From Treponema sp. (lineage in GTDB: Bacteria; Spirochaetota; Spirochaetia; Treponematales; Treponemataceae): a stretch of DNA of 44,743 nt. The DNA lies in assembly GCA_004554075.1 (NCBI GenBank), contig SFOB01000011.1, positions 1 to 44,743 of the forward strand, in the 5' to 3' direction. Both the position numbers and the translations under genes were made by a program. Below the pieces are notes generated by a model that ran no database searches, was not told the DNA's origin, and was given only the letters and a program-made list of their open reading frames with translations. Positions 19,357-27,910 of this stretch are shown here, in pieces (the first letter of the stretch is position 1; the number at the start of each line of letters is the position of its first letter).

Positions 19357-19398
19357 ATTATACACAATTGTGGTGCCAAATAATGACATCACAATTGT
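19357..19398 (-). promoter_or_regulatory. Internal promoter of drmA with TGCC-type box and two CACAATTGT motifs
   Basis: Read on the minus strand, a consensus TATAAT lies at 19362-19357, 20 nt before the drmA ATG. Exactly 11 bp upstream of it is TGTC-N7-GGCA (19388-19374), a one-mismatch version of the TGCC-N7-GGCA element found at two other promoters in the window. Between the box and the -10 sits the perfect palindrome CACAATTGTG (19363-19372), and a second copy of CACAATTGT occurs at 19390-19398 on the far side of the box. No good TTGACA-like -35 is present at 17 bp, so the promoter may need an activator or be controlled by a repressor. Confidence 0.6.
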
Positions 19399-19405
19399 TT
19401 TATTT

Positions 19406-22051
19406 CTAATTTTCCGAATTTTTTATAGGAATAGCCATTCCTGCAACATATTTGAATGTATTACCAACTGCAATATTATCTCCTGGTATCAGTCTGTATT
19501 CCCACGGTTTATTGTCAGCATCAACTTGAGATGCACACTCACACCATTTTATTCCTGCACGTGCTTTTTCCTGAACCTCTTCTGTATCAGTTTGATTCGC
19601 AGCCTTAACTTCAATCATATATTTCTTATCTTTAGTTTCGACTAAGAAATCAGGATTGTATTGGGTCGCGGCTTTATAATAAAGTCCCATCTGATTTAAT
19701 GGTGGTTTGATAAATCGTAAAACCTCAGGATCATCCTCTAAAACAACAGAGAATCGTCTTTCATCATCACTGTCAAAACCATTTTCAGGATAGAAAGATT
19801 TTTTATATCCTTCGAATAAGTATTTTTTTATATCTTTTTTGCTTGGTGGCTCTTTTTTATAATTTAGACGTCCATCTATTTTGATGTTTTTCATGAAGTC
19901 ACCAAATATAATCAGTTTCTTTTCGACTCTAAAAGTAAATTCAGTTTGTTCATCTTTTGCAGCATAAATCTGTTCTCTTAAGTCGTTAATTATTACAGTT
20001 GCATATCGCCGAATAATCTTTTTCTTTTCTTGTTCATCTCCTTCAATAAGACTAAGATATTGCTCAACAATATCAATAATTAAATCTGCATCATCCGCAC
20101 ACAATTCTGGTATGGATTCCAACAATGAACAGGCTAATAAATTCAATGGATCATCAACAATCAAAGTATCAGCATCCAAGGTCTGTAATAATTTATTATT
20201 AATTGTGTCATAACGTTCTATTTTGGATGATGCAATATCAAAATCTACAATATTGCGTTTTACCTTTATTGGTTTAAAAGAAATCGTAGAACTATATGAA
20301 ACTCCAATTCTTGGAACTGAAATTGCAATTCTTGTTAATTTCTCTATTTTTTTTACAATTTGTTCTTCTGTAAGTGCTTCAGGTTTCTTATTTACAGAAA
20401 CAAGTTGTTCCGTGGATTTCTTTTCAGCTTCTTCAGATTGCAATGGTTCGTTGACAGAGCTAAACAAATCAGGCTGCTTTGCATTAATTTCTTCTTTCTT
20501 TGTATAAGTCTTCTTAACAAATGCCTTCTGATACTCTTCAACAACTTTTTCTATCGATTGCTGAGAAGATAATTGTTGAAAGGAAGTAATATTAGCTTTT
20601 ACAAAAGCCTCATCAAATAATGAAAGCTCTTGTTCATGTACTACAGACTCAACTTGAACCGATTCTGTAGGTTCCACTTCTTCATCATCCAAGTTTCTGT
20701 GCTTAAAGATTGGATTATTTTTTATGTCATCAATAATTTCTCGATAATGGTCATGTGCAACAATATCGAGAGTATCTATTTCTTCTTGCCCAGTAATATG
20801 CCCAAAAGGTAAACGAAGACCTCTTCCAATAGTTTGTAATGCAAGAATTTCTGAGCGCGCAGCATTTAAAGGAATTATTGTAAATAAATTGCTTACATCC
20901 CATCCTTCTTTCAGCTTGTAGACATGAAGAACAATCTCAATAGGATTTGTATTATTCTCAATTGTTAAAAGCTTTTGAATATTCTCCTCAGTCTCCGCAC
21001 CACTAGTGCTTGAATCTATCTCAATGACTTTTCCAATATAGCGACCACCAAAAAATGAATCTGAGTCTATCTTATCTTTAATAGCCTTCGCATGCGCGGT
21101 ATCTTTACAAGCCACAAGAACGATAGGTTTGCACTGTGGTAAATTATTATCTACACAGTATTTGTAAACAACCGCTTTTCTTCGTTCATGAAGTTTTATT
21201 CCATCTTTTAACTTCATTTCTTCAATATCTTCTGCAGAATATCCAGCAGTATTGGTTCTTCCCATTACAACAGGAATCTTCAAGAACTTTCCGGCACCTT
21301 GTTCCAAACCATATCTATAGATAATATTTTTGTTTGTATCTTTTGGAGTCGCAGTAAATTCCAAGCCTAATTTAGGCTGGAGATAATTGATTGCTTTCTT
21401 TGATGCTGGCGCATAATAGCGGTGTGCTTCATCCATACAGAAAACCAAATCATCAAATGTTTTTAATACTTCAGAGAACGATGCGCCTAAATTTTCATTA
21501 AATTCATGGAACTTGAATTCAAGATCACCTCGTGTAAATATTTTCGAAATATTAAATATAAAAATTTCTATATCAGAAGTTTTTTCTACAAACAATTCTC
21601 CTTGCTTGTATTTAGCCGGATATGTTAAATAGTTTTCACCATCATAAATTTTCGGTTTTCCCATTTCGGCTTCAAGACCTTTGAACATATATTTTGGATG
21701 TCCAGGAACCGTTTCCCTACGCATTTTATCGTAAATAGTATTCCCCGGTGCAAGAATAAAGAAATGCTTGTATCCTTTTGTTTTATATAAATAATAAATA
21801 CAAGCTCCCATAAGACGAGTTTTTCCAATTCCTGTTGTCATATCAAAACAAAATGATGGAAAATCAAATTCTGCATCAACAGAAATTTTATGAGGCTCTA
21901 AACATTTTTCACTTGCTATTTTTTCAGCTTCTTGTTTTGAACATGTTTTATATTCAAGTACACTGCTGATATTATCCAAACACGTAAGGGCTTCTACCTG
22001 TGGTTCACGTAGGCTCATCGCCCATTTTATCTTTTCTACAACTTCGCTCAT
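19406..22051 (-). CDS. res: Type III restriction enzyme, Res subunit (helicase-nuclease)
   Basis: This 881-residue protein has an N-terminal superfamily 2 helicase: 'TTGIGKTRLMG' (Walker A, 72-82), 'CMDEAHRYY' (205-213), 'EFTATPKD' (motif III) and 'QTIGRGLRLPFG' (motif VI, near 430). A charged, low-complexity linker follows (about 480-590). The C-terminus has a PD-(D/E)xK nuclease pattern near residues 797-818: 'NPDFLVETKDKKYMIEVKA'. This is the standard layout of Res in type III restriction-modification. Its ATG overlaps the Mod stop by 4 nt, also standard. In a known type III system Res joins Mod to cut unmethylated DNA at pairs of asymmetric sites after ATP-driven signalling along DNA. All key residues appear intact, so it should be active. 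It occupies the place between a DrmD-like helicase and drmA, which is unusual for DISARM. Confidence 0.92.
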   Translation of the reverse strand: MSEVVEKIKWAMSLREPQVEALTCLDNISSVLEYKTCSKQEAEKIASEKCLEPHKISVDAEFDFPSFCFDMTTGIGKTRLMGACIYYLYKTKGYKHFFILAPGNTIYDKMRRETVPGHPKYMFKGLEAEMGKPKIYDGENYLTYPAKYKQGELFVEKTSDIEIFIFNISKIFTRGDLEFKFHEFNENLGASFSEVLKTFDDLVFCMDEAHRYYAPASKKAINYLQPKLGLEFTATPKDTNKNIIYRYGLEQGAGKFLKIPVVMGRTNTAGYSAEDIEEMKLKDGIKLHERRKAVVYKYCVDNNLPQCKPIVLVACKDTAHAKAIKDKIDSDSFFGGRYIGKVIEIDSSTSGAETEENIQKLLTIENNTNPIEIVLHVYKLKEGWDVSNLFTIIPLNAARSEILALQTIGRGLRLPFGHITGQEEIDTLDIVAHDHYREIIDDIKNNPIFKHRNLDDEEVEPTESVQVESVVHEQELSLFDEAFVKANITSFQQLSSQQSIEKVVEEYQKAFVKKTYTKKEEINAKQPDLFSSVNEPLQSEEAEKKSTEQLVSVNKKPEALTEEQIVKKIEKLTRIAISVPRIGVSYSSTISFKPIKVKRNIVDFDIASSKIERYDTINNKLLQTLDADTLIVDDPLNLLACSLLESIPELCADDADLIIDIVEQYLSLIEGDEQEKKKIIRRYATVIINDLREQIYAAKDEQTEFTFRVEKKLIIFGDFMKNIKIDGRLNYKKEPPSKKDIKKYLFEGYKKSFYPENGFDSDDERRFSVVLEDDPEVLRFIKPPLNQMGLYYKAATQYNPDFLVETKDKKYMIEVKAANQTDTEEVQEKARAGIKWCECASQVDADNKPWEYRLIPGDNIAVGNTFKYVAGMAIPIKNSEN

Positions 22052-23703
22052 GCTTCTTCCCCCTTAATAAAACTGCATTTTGCAAGGAGATCCTTAGGGA
22101 TTTTCTTGATTTCAATATTTGCAGGAAGTCTCATATCACTCTGATATTTTTGACAGTAAATTAACAATGATTGGTTTACACCAATACTTTTTGCAAGATT
22201 CATTACATATTTCGCATTCACTAATTCTTTTGTTACATGAATAAAGCGATTTTCAGAAGAATACCCACAGAATTCGTCTTTTGGCTCATAAGTAAAACCT
22301 TCAATTTTACAAATTGCTTCACATACCATATCCCAAGTGTATTCAGGATTAATTTGATAAATAGGGAGTTTAGCATTCTTTACAAGCAAAGAAGGTGCAA
22401 GCTCGTAGAACTTATAACCACCGCCACCTTGCCAATTCATGCTCTTTGATATTCCAGATTGTTCACCATCAATAACACTATCAAGCCTAACTTTACAATG
22501 AGAATACGCATGAGTTCCCATTTCTATACCAATCCATTTTCTACCCATTTTCTGTGCTACAGCACAGGTCGTGCCGGAACCCAAAAATGAATCTAATACA
22601 AGGTCTCCTGGATTACTTGCTATTTCAAGAATCCGCTTTATTAATTGTTCAGGCTTTTTACTTCTCGGAAAGTCAACACCACCTTCATTTGCTAAATCTG
22701 CTTTAGGAATCGAATCATGAGTCCAAACTGTAGTAAGATTATTAGTTTTTACTATCTGTTCATTTTCAATATATGCGGTGTCCTTTAACCAAGCAAATAA
22801 TTCAGAATTATAATAATATAATTTTGTTAGCTTATCTTGATTTTTACCACGACTAGGCACATATTCAACGGTATATAAAGATTTTTTATCCATATCTTTC
22901 ATTAAATCATTTTGGAATTCATTTTCTTTTTGAACATTATTTGTTCTAAAGAGTTTTTCAAAGTCATTAACGAATTCTTTCATTATTTCTTCTTGTCTAT
23001 TTTCAAAATCCCGTAAAGAAATTGTTCTGATTTCGAAGCCTTTGTGTCTGTAAACTTTAACAGGTTCTCCGTTCGATTTTGATTTGAATTCTCGAACAAG
23101 TTCTTTTGTTCCTTCTTTTATCAAGACTTTGTTGTATCTTTTCATAGTTTTAAATTCTAATGGAGAACTTCCTAAAATTTTGTTGTATTCAAAATTCCCT
23201 TTAGAATAGATTAATATTCTTTCGCTATTATTGACAAATAAACCACTTTGCCCAAGACCAGCACTACCTGATCGCTCGTATGTGATATCAGCCACAAAAG
23301 AATTTCTACCAAAAACCTCATCTAACATGACCTTTAAATAATGACATTCAATATCATCAATACTTACCCACAAACTTCCTCCTTCTTTTAAAAGTTTATG
23401 TAGTATTTCAAGCCTACTATAAATCATATTAAGCCATATAGAATGTTCTAGATTATCATCATAGTGTTCAAAAGCATTACCTGTGTTATATGGAGGATCA
23501 ATATAAATACATTTTATCATCCCTGAATAATCTTTTTCCAATGCTTTCAAAGCCAATAAATTATCACCATGAATAAGCATGTTTCCAGTATTAGGGTCTC
23601 CATAAGATTTTTCTTTATCTTCAACCAAAATACGAGGTTCAAGTTCTTCATCATCTTCATACTTACCAACCCAAGTAAGTTCAAGCTTTCCTTTCTTTTC
23701 CAT
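22048..23703 (-). CDS. mod: Type III Mod, N6-adenine DNA methyltransferase
   Basis: In this 551-residue beta-class amino-methyltransferase, 'YIDPPYNTGNAF' (67-78) is the catalytic DPPY motif and 'DSFLGSGTTCAVA' (about 370-382) is the AdoMet-binding FxGxG motif. The order DPPY before FxGxG is typical of type III Mod proteins. Residues about 140-345 between the motifs would hold the target-recognition domain. Mod supplies sequence recognition both for methylation and, together with Res, for cleavage. The stop overlaps the res start by ATGA, and the gene lies 11 nt after the SNF2 gene. In class 1 DISARM an adenine methylase (DrmMI) occupies a comparable position next to DrmD. This enzyme could therefore be read as a DrmMI equivalent, but the attached res gene argues for a true type III pair. 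Confidence 0.93.
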   Translation of the reverse strand: MEKKGKLELTWVGKYEDDEELEPRILVEDKEKSYGDPNTGNMLIHGDNLLALKALEKDYSGMIKCIYIDPPYNTGNAFEHYDDNLEHSIWLNMIYSRLEILHKLLKEGGSLWVSIDDIECHYLKVMLDEVFGRNSFVADITYERSGSAGLGQSGLFVNNSERILIYSKGNFEYNKILGSSPLEFKTMKRYNKVLIKEGTKELVREFKSKSNGEPVKVYRHKGFEIRTISLRDFENRQEEIMKEFVNDFEKLFRTNNVQKENEFQNDLMKDMDKKSLYTVEYVPSRGKNQDKLTKLYYYNSELFAWLKDTAYIENEQIVKTNNLTTVWTHDSIPKADLANEGGVDFPRSKKPEQLIKRILEIASNPGDLVLDSFLGSGTTCAVAQKMGRKWIGIEMGTHAYSHCKVRLDSVIDGEQSGISKSMNWQGGGGYKFYELAPSLLVKNAKLPIYQINPEYTWDMVCEAICKIEGFTYEPKDEFCGYSSENRFIHVTKELVNAKYVMNLAKSIGVNQSLLIYCQKYQSDMRLPANIEIKKIPKDLLAKCSFIKGEEA

Positions 23704-23714
23704 GTCTGATTCCC

Positions 23715-26291
23715 CTAAAGTTCAACAATCATCTTTGATATTAACGATGGTTGTTTTAATATTGTTTCTTCAAATTCTATTTGTTGTTCATCTGCTTGAG
23801 ATTCTAACTTACTCATTTCTTCATGAAATAAAGTTTGTAAGTTTTCTTTCTCTTTTTTTAATTCTTCTATTTTTTTCTTTATAACAATCTTCTCTCGAAA
23901 ATTTTTCTCTTTGCTAAATTGTTCTGTGAGCCCATTAATTTCAGATTCGTCTTGCGTGTTAAGAATATAATTCTCTTTTTGCAACATTAACCAATTATCA
24001 AGTTTCCGTTTATGCTGAAGAATTATTCTTTTATTCGTGTTACAAAAACTCTCATACTCAATTTGTTCTATCTCTTTTAAAAGCTTAGAACAAATATTCA
24101 AATTAGGTTCTATTTGCTGTAAATCACTCTCATTAATGGATTCCAAAAAGGACTTCTTTTGTTCATCTGAAAAATTTAAGATTACTCCAGATTCATCCAT
24201 AAATGTACAAATTGAATCTATAATGTTTGAATCTTGGTAATATCCGCCAATTATTAAGTATTTGTTTTTTTCTGAATTGCTTTTATGAAGATATGCAGGA
24301 AACTTAATTCCAGACGTAAATGTTTCTTTCTTATTCCAGTATAAATATTCCTGTTCATATGCCATGTATTCAGAAAGTAATTTATTAAAAGTGTCAGAGT
24401 GCCTCTTAAAGTTTTTCGTTGTTATCAAACCTGTAAGCTCTTCTAATTTCTTATTGCGTTTGCCTTCTATTTCTTTTTCTAATGCAGCAAATTTCTTAGT
24501 AAATTCTGTTGTCGAATTACATTCCTGGTAAATTTGACTTACACGTTTTTCAAAATCGCCGCCACTTTCTAAAAGCCCAATAGCTTTATCAGATGCTCCA
24601 AAAACCCCCTGAAACAATTCAAACTTATTTGATAAAATTTCGTATACTCTCTTATCTACAAAATTCTCCGTATTTAATAAATTAATTACAACAACATCAT
24701 ATTGCTGGCCATACCGATGGCAACGACCAATACGCTGTTCAATTTTTTGAGGATTCCAAGGTAAATCATAATTGATAACGGTACTACAAAATTGAAGATT
24801 TAATCCTTCTGAACCAGAATCTGTTACAAGAAGAATTTTATAATCATTCTTAAATGCTTCTACGATTGCATTTTTTAGTTCAACACCACGGCTTCCCATA
24901 TCGTTATTATAGTTTTTCGCTTTCCAAGCATTATATATTTGCTTTGTAAGCGAATCAGAGCCACTTCCATTGAACAGAAGAACTTCATTTTTATATCCAT
25001 TGTTCGATAGTTCATCAAAGATATATTTTTGAGTTCTTACCGATTCTGTAAATATTACAATTTTCTCCGGCGCACCATTGTCTTTTTGATAATCAAAAGC
25101 CTTCTTTACAGCAATTTTTAATGCGTTCATTTTTGCATTTGTAGTTATTGCTTCTGCTTTATTGATTATATTTTCAACTTCATCTATTTCATGTTGAATA
25201 AATTCATTTACTTTTTCACGGGTAAATAATTCCTCTTTTTGTTCTGTATCCTCTAGTTCCTGATCCTCTTCATCAAAGAAATTAAAAAAATAATCCAAAC
25301 TTTCTGTAGATGATTCTTCCCGTGTTGATTGCTTTAACACTATCAGTCGATTTCTTAATGCTTTAAAAGTTTCTTCAACCGCCATACTTGAAGATGCAAG
25401 TAGTTTTCGAATTACAGATGTTATAAGAGTTCTTCTGGAATTTGGTAAAGCATAAAGTATTTCTTTTTTCAAATACTGATTTATCAGCATATACAATTCC
25501 ATTTCCTGCAGAGAAAGCCTGAAATCAACAGTCATTTCTCTTCTTTGTGGATACTGAATATAATCAGATACTTCACTTCTTAAAGTTCTTTGTATAACAC
25601 CATCTAGAGTTGCTTTTAATTCATCATATTGTTCATTTTTAAGATATCGCTCACTAAATACTGCTTTGTCCCCTAGTATTCTTGGATCAATAAATTGAAT
25701 AAGCCCATATAAATCAAACAAACTATTTTGCATCGGGGTTGCAGTAAGCATTATTTTGGGAATCCCCTTTGTTATATCACAAAGAGTAGCCGCCATCTTG
25801 CTACCATTCTTGTGAACATTTCTCATTCTATGTGCTTCATCAAAAATACATAAATCCCATGCTGTATCAGAAATTAATTTTTTATGAGTTGATGCAAAAT
25901 TATAAGAAATAATGATGATGTTTTGCTTCTTCTTTGAAGAATATTCATACTCAATAATATTCTCACTATCAATTACTTTTGCAGAAATATCAAATTTTTC
26001 TTTTAATTCAATTTGCCATTGCTTTCGTAAACTTGATGGCATTATCAAAATAATATTTTTCTTTCCACTTAAAAAATAGTGTTTTATAACTAACCCAGCT
26101 TCAATGGTTTTTCCAAGACCTACTTCATCTGCTAAAATAGCGCCTCCATTCTTTAAGGCACTTAAAGCAAAGAGATAAGCTTCTATTTGGTGAGGATTAG
26201 TGTCAATTGTTGCAGACATTAGTGAGTAAAAAGGATTTTGTCTTAACTCTTGCTGCTTTATGCCAGCAAAAGTATTTTCTACAATGTTCAC
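23715..26291 (-). CDS. drmD: SNF2/RapA-type helicase, DrmD-like
   Basis: The product has 858 residues and probably starts at a GTG at 26291 that shares one base with the TAG stop of the cytosine methyltransferase gene. Motifs are 'ADEVGLGKTIEAG' (54-66), 'FDEAHRMRN' (150-158), 'MLTATPMQN' (motif III), 'SEGLNLQF' and 'QRIGRCHRYGQQYDV' (motif VI). After the core comes 'FELFQGVFGASDKAIGLLESG', a segment shared by RapA-like helicases of this type, and then a long charged, probably coiled-coil region including a lysine/glutamate-rich stretch near 800-830. DrmD is the marker of class 1 DISARM. An alternative reading is that this helicase belongs to the type III pair next to it, because SNF2-Mod-Res trios occur on their own elsewhere. 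The name is therefore tentative. Confidence 0.85.
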   Translation of the reverse strand: MNIVENTFAGIKQQELRQNPFYSLMSATIDTNPHQIEAYLFALSALKNGGAILADEVGLGKTIEAGLVIKHYFLSGKKNIILIMPSSLRKQWQIELKEKFDISAKVIDSENIIEYEYSSKKKQNIIIISYNFASTHKKLISDTAWDLCIFDEAHRMRNVHKNGSKMAATLCDITKGIPKIMLTATPMQNSLFDLYGLIQFIDPRILGDKAVFSERYLKNEQYDELKATLDGVIQRTLRSEVSDYIQYPQRREMTVDFRLSLQEMELYMLINQYLKKEILYALPNSRRTLITSVIRKLLASSSMAVEETFKALRNRLIVLKQSTREESSTESLDYFFNFFDEEDQELEDTEQKEELFTREKVNEFIQHEIDEVENIINKAEAITTNAKMNALKIAVKKAFDYQKDNGAPEKIVIFTESVRTQKYIFDELSNNGYKNEVLLFNGSGSDSLTKQIYNAWKAKNYNNDMGSRGVELKNAIVEAFKNDYKILLVTDSGSEGLNLQFCSTVINYDLPWNPQKIEQRIGRCHRYGQQYDVVVINLLNTENFVDKRVYEILSNKFELFQGVFGASDKAIGLLESGGDFEKRVSQIYQECNSTTEFTKKFAALEKEIEGKRNKKLEELTGLITTKNFKRHSDTFNKLLSEYMAYEQEYLYWNKKETFTSGIKFPAYLHKSNSEKNKYLIIGGYYQDSNIIDSICTFMDESGVILNFSDEQKKSFLESINESDLQQIEPNLNICSKLLKEIEQIEYESFCNTNKRIILQHKRKLDNWLMLQKENYILNTQDESEINGLTEQFSKEKNFREKIVIKKKIEELKKEKENLQTLFHEEMSKLESQADEQQIEFEETILKQPSLISKMIVEL

Positions 26292-27598
26292 TATTCTCTT
26301 CCCTCTAATTGAGCACGAATTTTTTCAGCAATACCTTTCGCCATTAACGGAGGTACGGCATTACCAATTTGTACAAATTGAGATGTTCTATTTCCTTCAA
26401 AGAAATAGCTATCGGGAAATGACTGTAAACGTGCTGCTTCTCTAACAGTTATAGAACGACATTGATTTATATCCGGATGTATAAAGTAGTGTCCATCCTT
26501 TGAAAGATGTGCCAATACTGTATGACAATACGGCATATCCCCTTCAACAACTTTAAACCTATCGACAAAAGAAGTTTGATTTCTATGGGTCTTTAAATCA
26601 TCTGGTAACTCGTTATAATGTAGTCTTTGATGAGATGGCTGTCCTCTTTCATCTAAACGATTCCAAGCCTCTATAGTGCGTCTATAAATCTCAACATCTC
26701 GCGCTGTATTATTACGAGTTTCGTGATGAGTCACTATATCTTCTGGACTTCTAATTCCACTCCATTTCAGATAATCACTGCAATGTTCATAGTCTAGAGA
26801 ATAAGTATTGTTATAACTTCCACGCTGAACAGGAGCCAAATCATCTAATAAATCGCTTACGATAGCATTTGTCTCAGTGACCCCAAAATTCGGGTAATGA
26901 TAGTGAGTATCTTTTCTCCAGCCTACAATTATCATTCTCTTTCGATTTTGTAACACACCAAAATCCTGGGCATTTTGAACATGACAATCAATTTCATAAC
27001 CAGCTTTTCGTAAACTTTGTTGAATCTCAGGAAACAATCTACCATCTTTTGCAGTTTTAATTCCTTGAACATTTTCAAACACAAACATTTTTGGCTGATA
27101 TTTCTTTAAGAATCTTACATACATCTTAAAAAGATAATTACGAGGATCATCTTCCATAGGAGTTTTCATGTGAGTTGTCTGGGCTCTTCCTACTAAAGAA
27201 AATGCTTGGCATGGAGGTCCCCCAATAATTACGTCTACATGGTCAACACCATCAGCTTTCAAAATAGAATCTACTCTCTTAAAAATGCTAGGAAGAGTGT
27301 ATTGTGACATCTCTTTATTTATTACAGTCATGTAGACTTCTTTTGGAACTTTTCTAAATAATTCTTCTCTAGAAATCTCCCCTTTTTCATAAAGATAATA
27401 AGAATCTAAATTTCCATCCTTCTTTAGGGCATGAAATACTGACCGAGTTTCCAATGTTTTTGATGCATTTTCATTCATTTCTACATGCGCTATAGGATTA
27501 AATCCGGCCTGCATAAAACCTTCTGATAGCCCCCCAGCTCCAGAAAATAAGTCAATAAAGTTAAAAACAGAATTAGGATTATCAGTATTTACAAACAT
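26291..27598 (-). CDS. drmMII: DNA (cytosine-5) methyltransferase, DrmMII-like
   Basis: This 435-residue enzyme has the full set of C5-methyltransferase motifs: 'DLFSGAGGLSEGF' (motif I, 16-28), 'IGGPPCQAFS' (motif IV with the catalytic Cys near 130), 'FENVQGI' (motif VI, 174-180), 'QNRKRMIIVGW' (motif VIII) and 'FVQIGNAVPPLMA' (motif X near the C-terminus). Residues about 240-380 would be the target-recognition region. It modifies cytosine in a specific DNA sequence, probably to mark self DNA. The ATG shares one base with the TAA of the HTH gene (TAATG). A C5 methylase is the marker of class 2 DISARM, yet it is linked here to a DrmD-like helicase, and no drmE is visible. Confidence 0.93.
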   Translation of the reverse strand: MFVNTDNPNSVFNFIDLFSGAGGLSEGFMQAGFNPIAHVEMNENASKTLETRSVFHALKKDGNLDSYYLYEKGEISREELFRKVPKEVYMTVINKEMSQYTLPSIFKRVDSILKADGVDHVDVIIGGPPCQAFSLVGRAQTTHMKTPMEDDPRNYLFKMYVRFLKKYQPKMFVFENVQGIKTAKDGRLFPEIQQSLRKAGYEIDCHVQNAQDFGVLQNRKRMIIVGWRKDTHYHYPNFGVTETNAIVSDLLDDLAPVQRGSYNNTYSLDYEHCSDYLKWSGIRSPEDIVTHHETRNNTARDVEIYRRTIEAWNRLDERGQPSHQRLHYNELPDDLKTHRNQTSFVDRFKVVEGDMPYCHTVLAHLSKDGHYFIHPDINQCRSITVREAARLQSFPDSYFFEGNRTSQFVQIGNAVPPLMAKGIAEKIRAQLEGRE

Positions 27599-27837
27599 TA
27601 CAGAACTCCAGATTTATCTTTTACTGAAGTTTCATAATCTTTAAATGAAGAAATATCTCCTAGATCACAATCTAATGCAGTACAAATTTTTTTCAGGCTA
27701 TCCATGGAAATAAATTCACCTTTACTTAGTTTGGCTAAAATATTTGTTGAAATCCCAGTCATAGGAATCAGGTCTGTTTTATTTTTAATTCCTCTTTCTT
27801 TAACCTTTTCCCACAATTTTGAATAATCTACATCCAT
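27598..27837 (-). CDS. Small Cro/C1-type HTH regulator heading the defence array
   Basis: This 79-residue protein with 'LIPMTGISTNILAKLSKGEFISMDSLKKICTALDCDLGDI' fits the HTH_26/XRE family. It is the first gene of the long array and shares one base with the next gene. Proteins of this size and position are usually autoregulators (like C-proteins of restriction-modification systems) that delay or limit expression of nuclease genes. The start is an ATG at 27837, with no Shine-Dalgarno. The -10 box ends 6 nt upstream, so the mRNA would start on the A of the ATG. Two TCACGAAAA repeats in the promoter are candidate binding sites. Confidence 0.85.
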   Translation of the reverse strand: MDVDYSKLWEKVKERGIKNKTDLIPMTGISTNILAKLSKGEFISMDSLKKICTALDCDLGDISSFKDYETSVKDKSGVL

Positions 27838-27843
27838 GATACC

Positions 27844-27889
27844 ATTATATCACGAAAACGTTAAAAAAGGGTGGAAAATTTCACGAAAA
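27844..27889 (-). promoter_or_regulatory. Promoter and direct-repeat operator of the defence array
   Basis: On the minus strand an extended -10 (TGATATAAT, hexamer at 27849-27844) lies 6 nt before the ATG of the HTH gene. TCACGAAAA (plus-strand sequence) occurs twice, at 27850-27858 touching the -10 and at 27881-27889, 31 bp apart, which is about three helical turns. The two repeats have the same orientation and are the natural candidates for cooperative binding by the HTH protein. A less perfect inverted repeat, GTG-N8-CAC, lies at 27871-27884. Confidence 0.6.
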
Positions 27890-27910
27890 ATCAAAATATT
27901 TAAACTAAGT

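Noticed and set aside
19338..19379. Upstream ATG at 19379 as start of drmA
   Set aside because: The extra 14 codons cover the predicted -10 and CACAATTGTG palindrome and lack a ribosome site; the ATG at 19337 has GGAGGAATT.
13352..27598. Reading the locus as BREX or Druantia
   Set aside because: No PglX/PglZ/BrxC-type genes and no giant DruE helicase fused to DUF1998; DUF1998 is in a separate DrmB protein following DrmA, which is DISARM.
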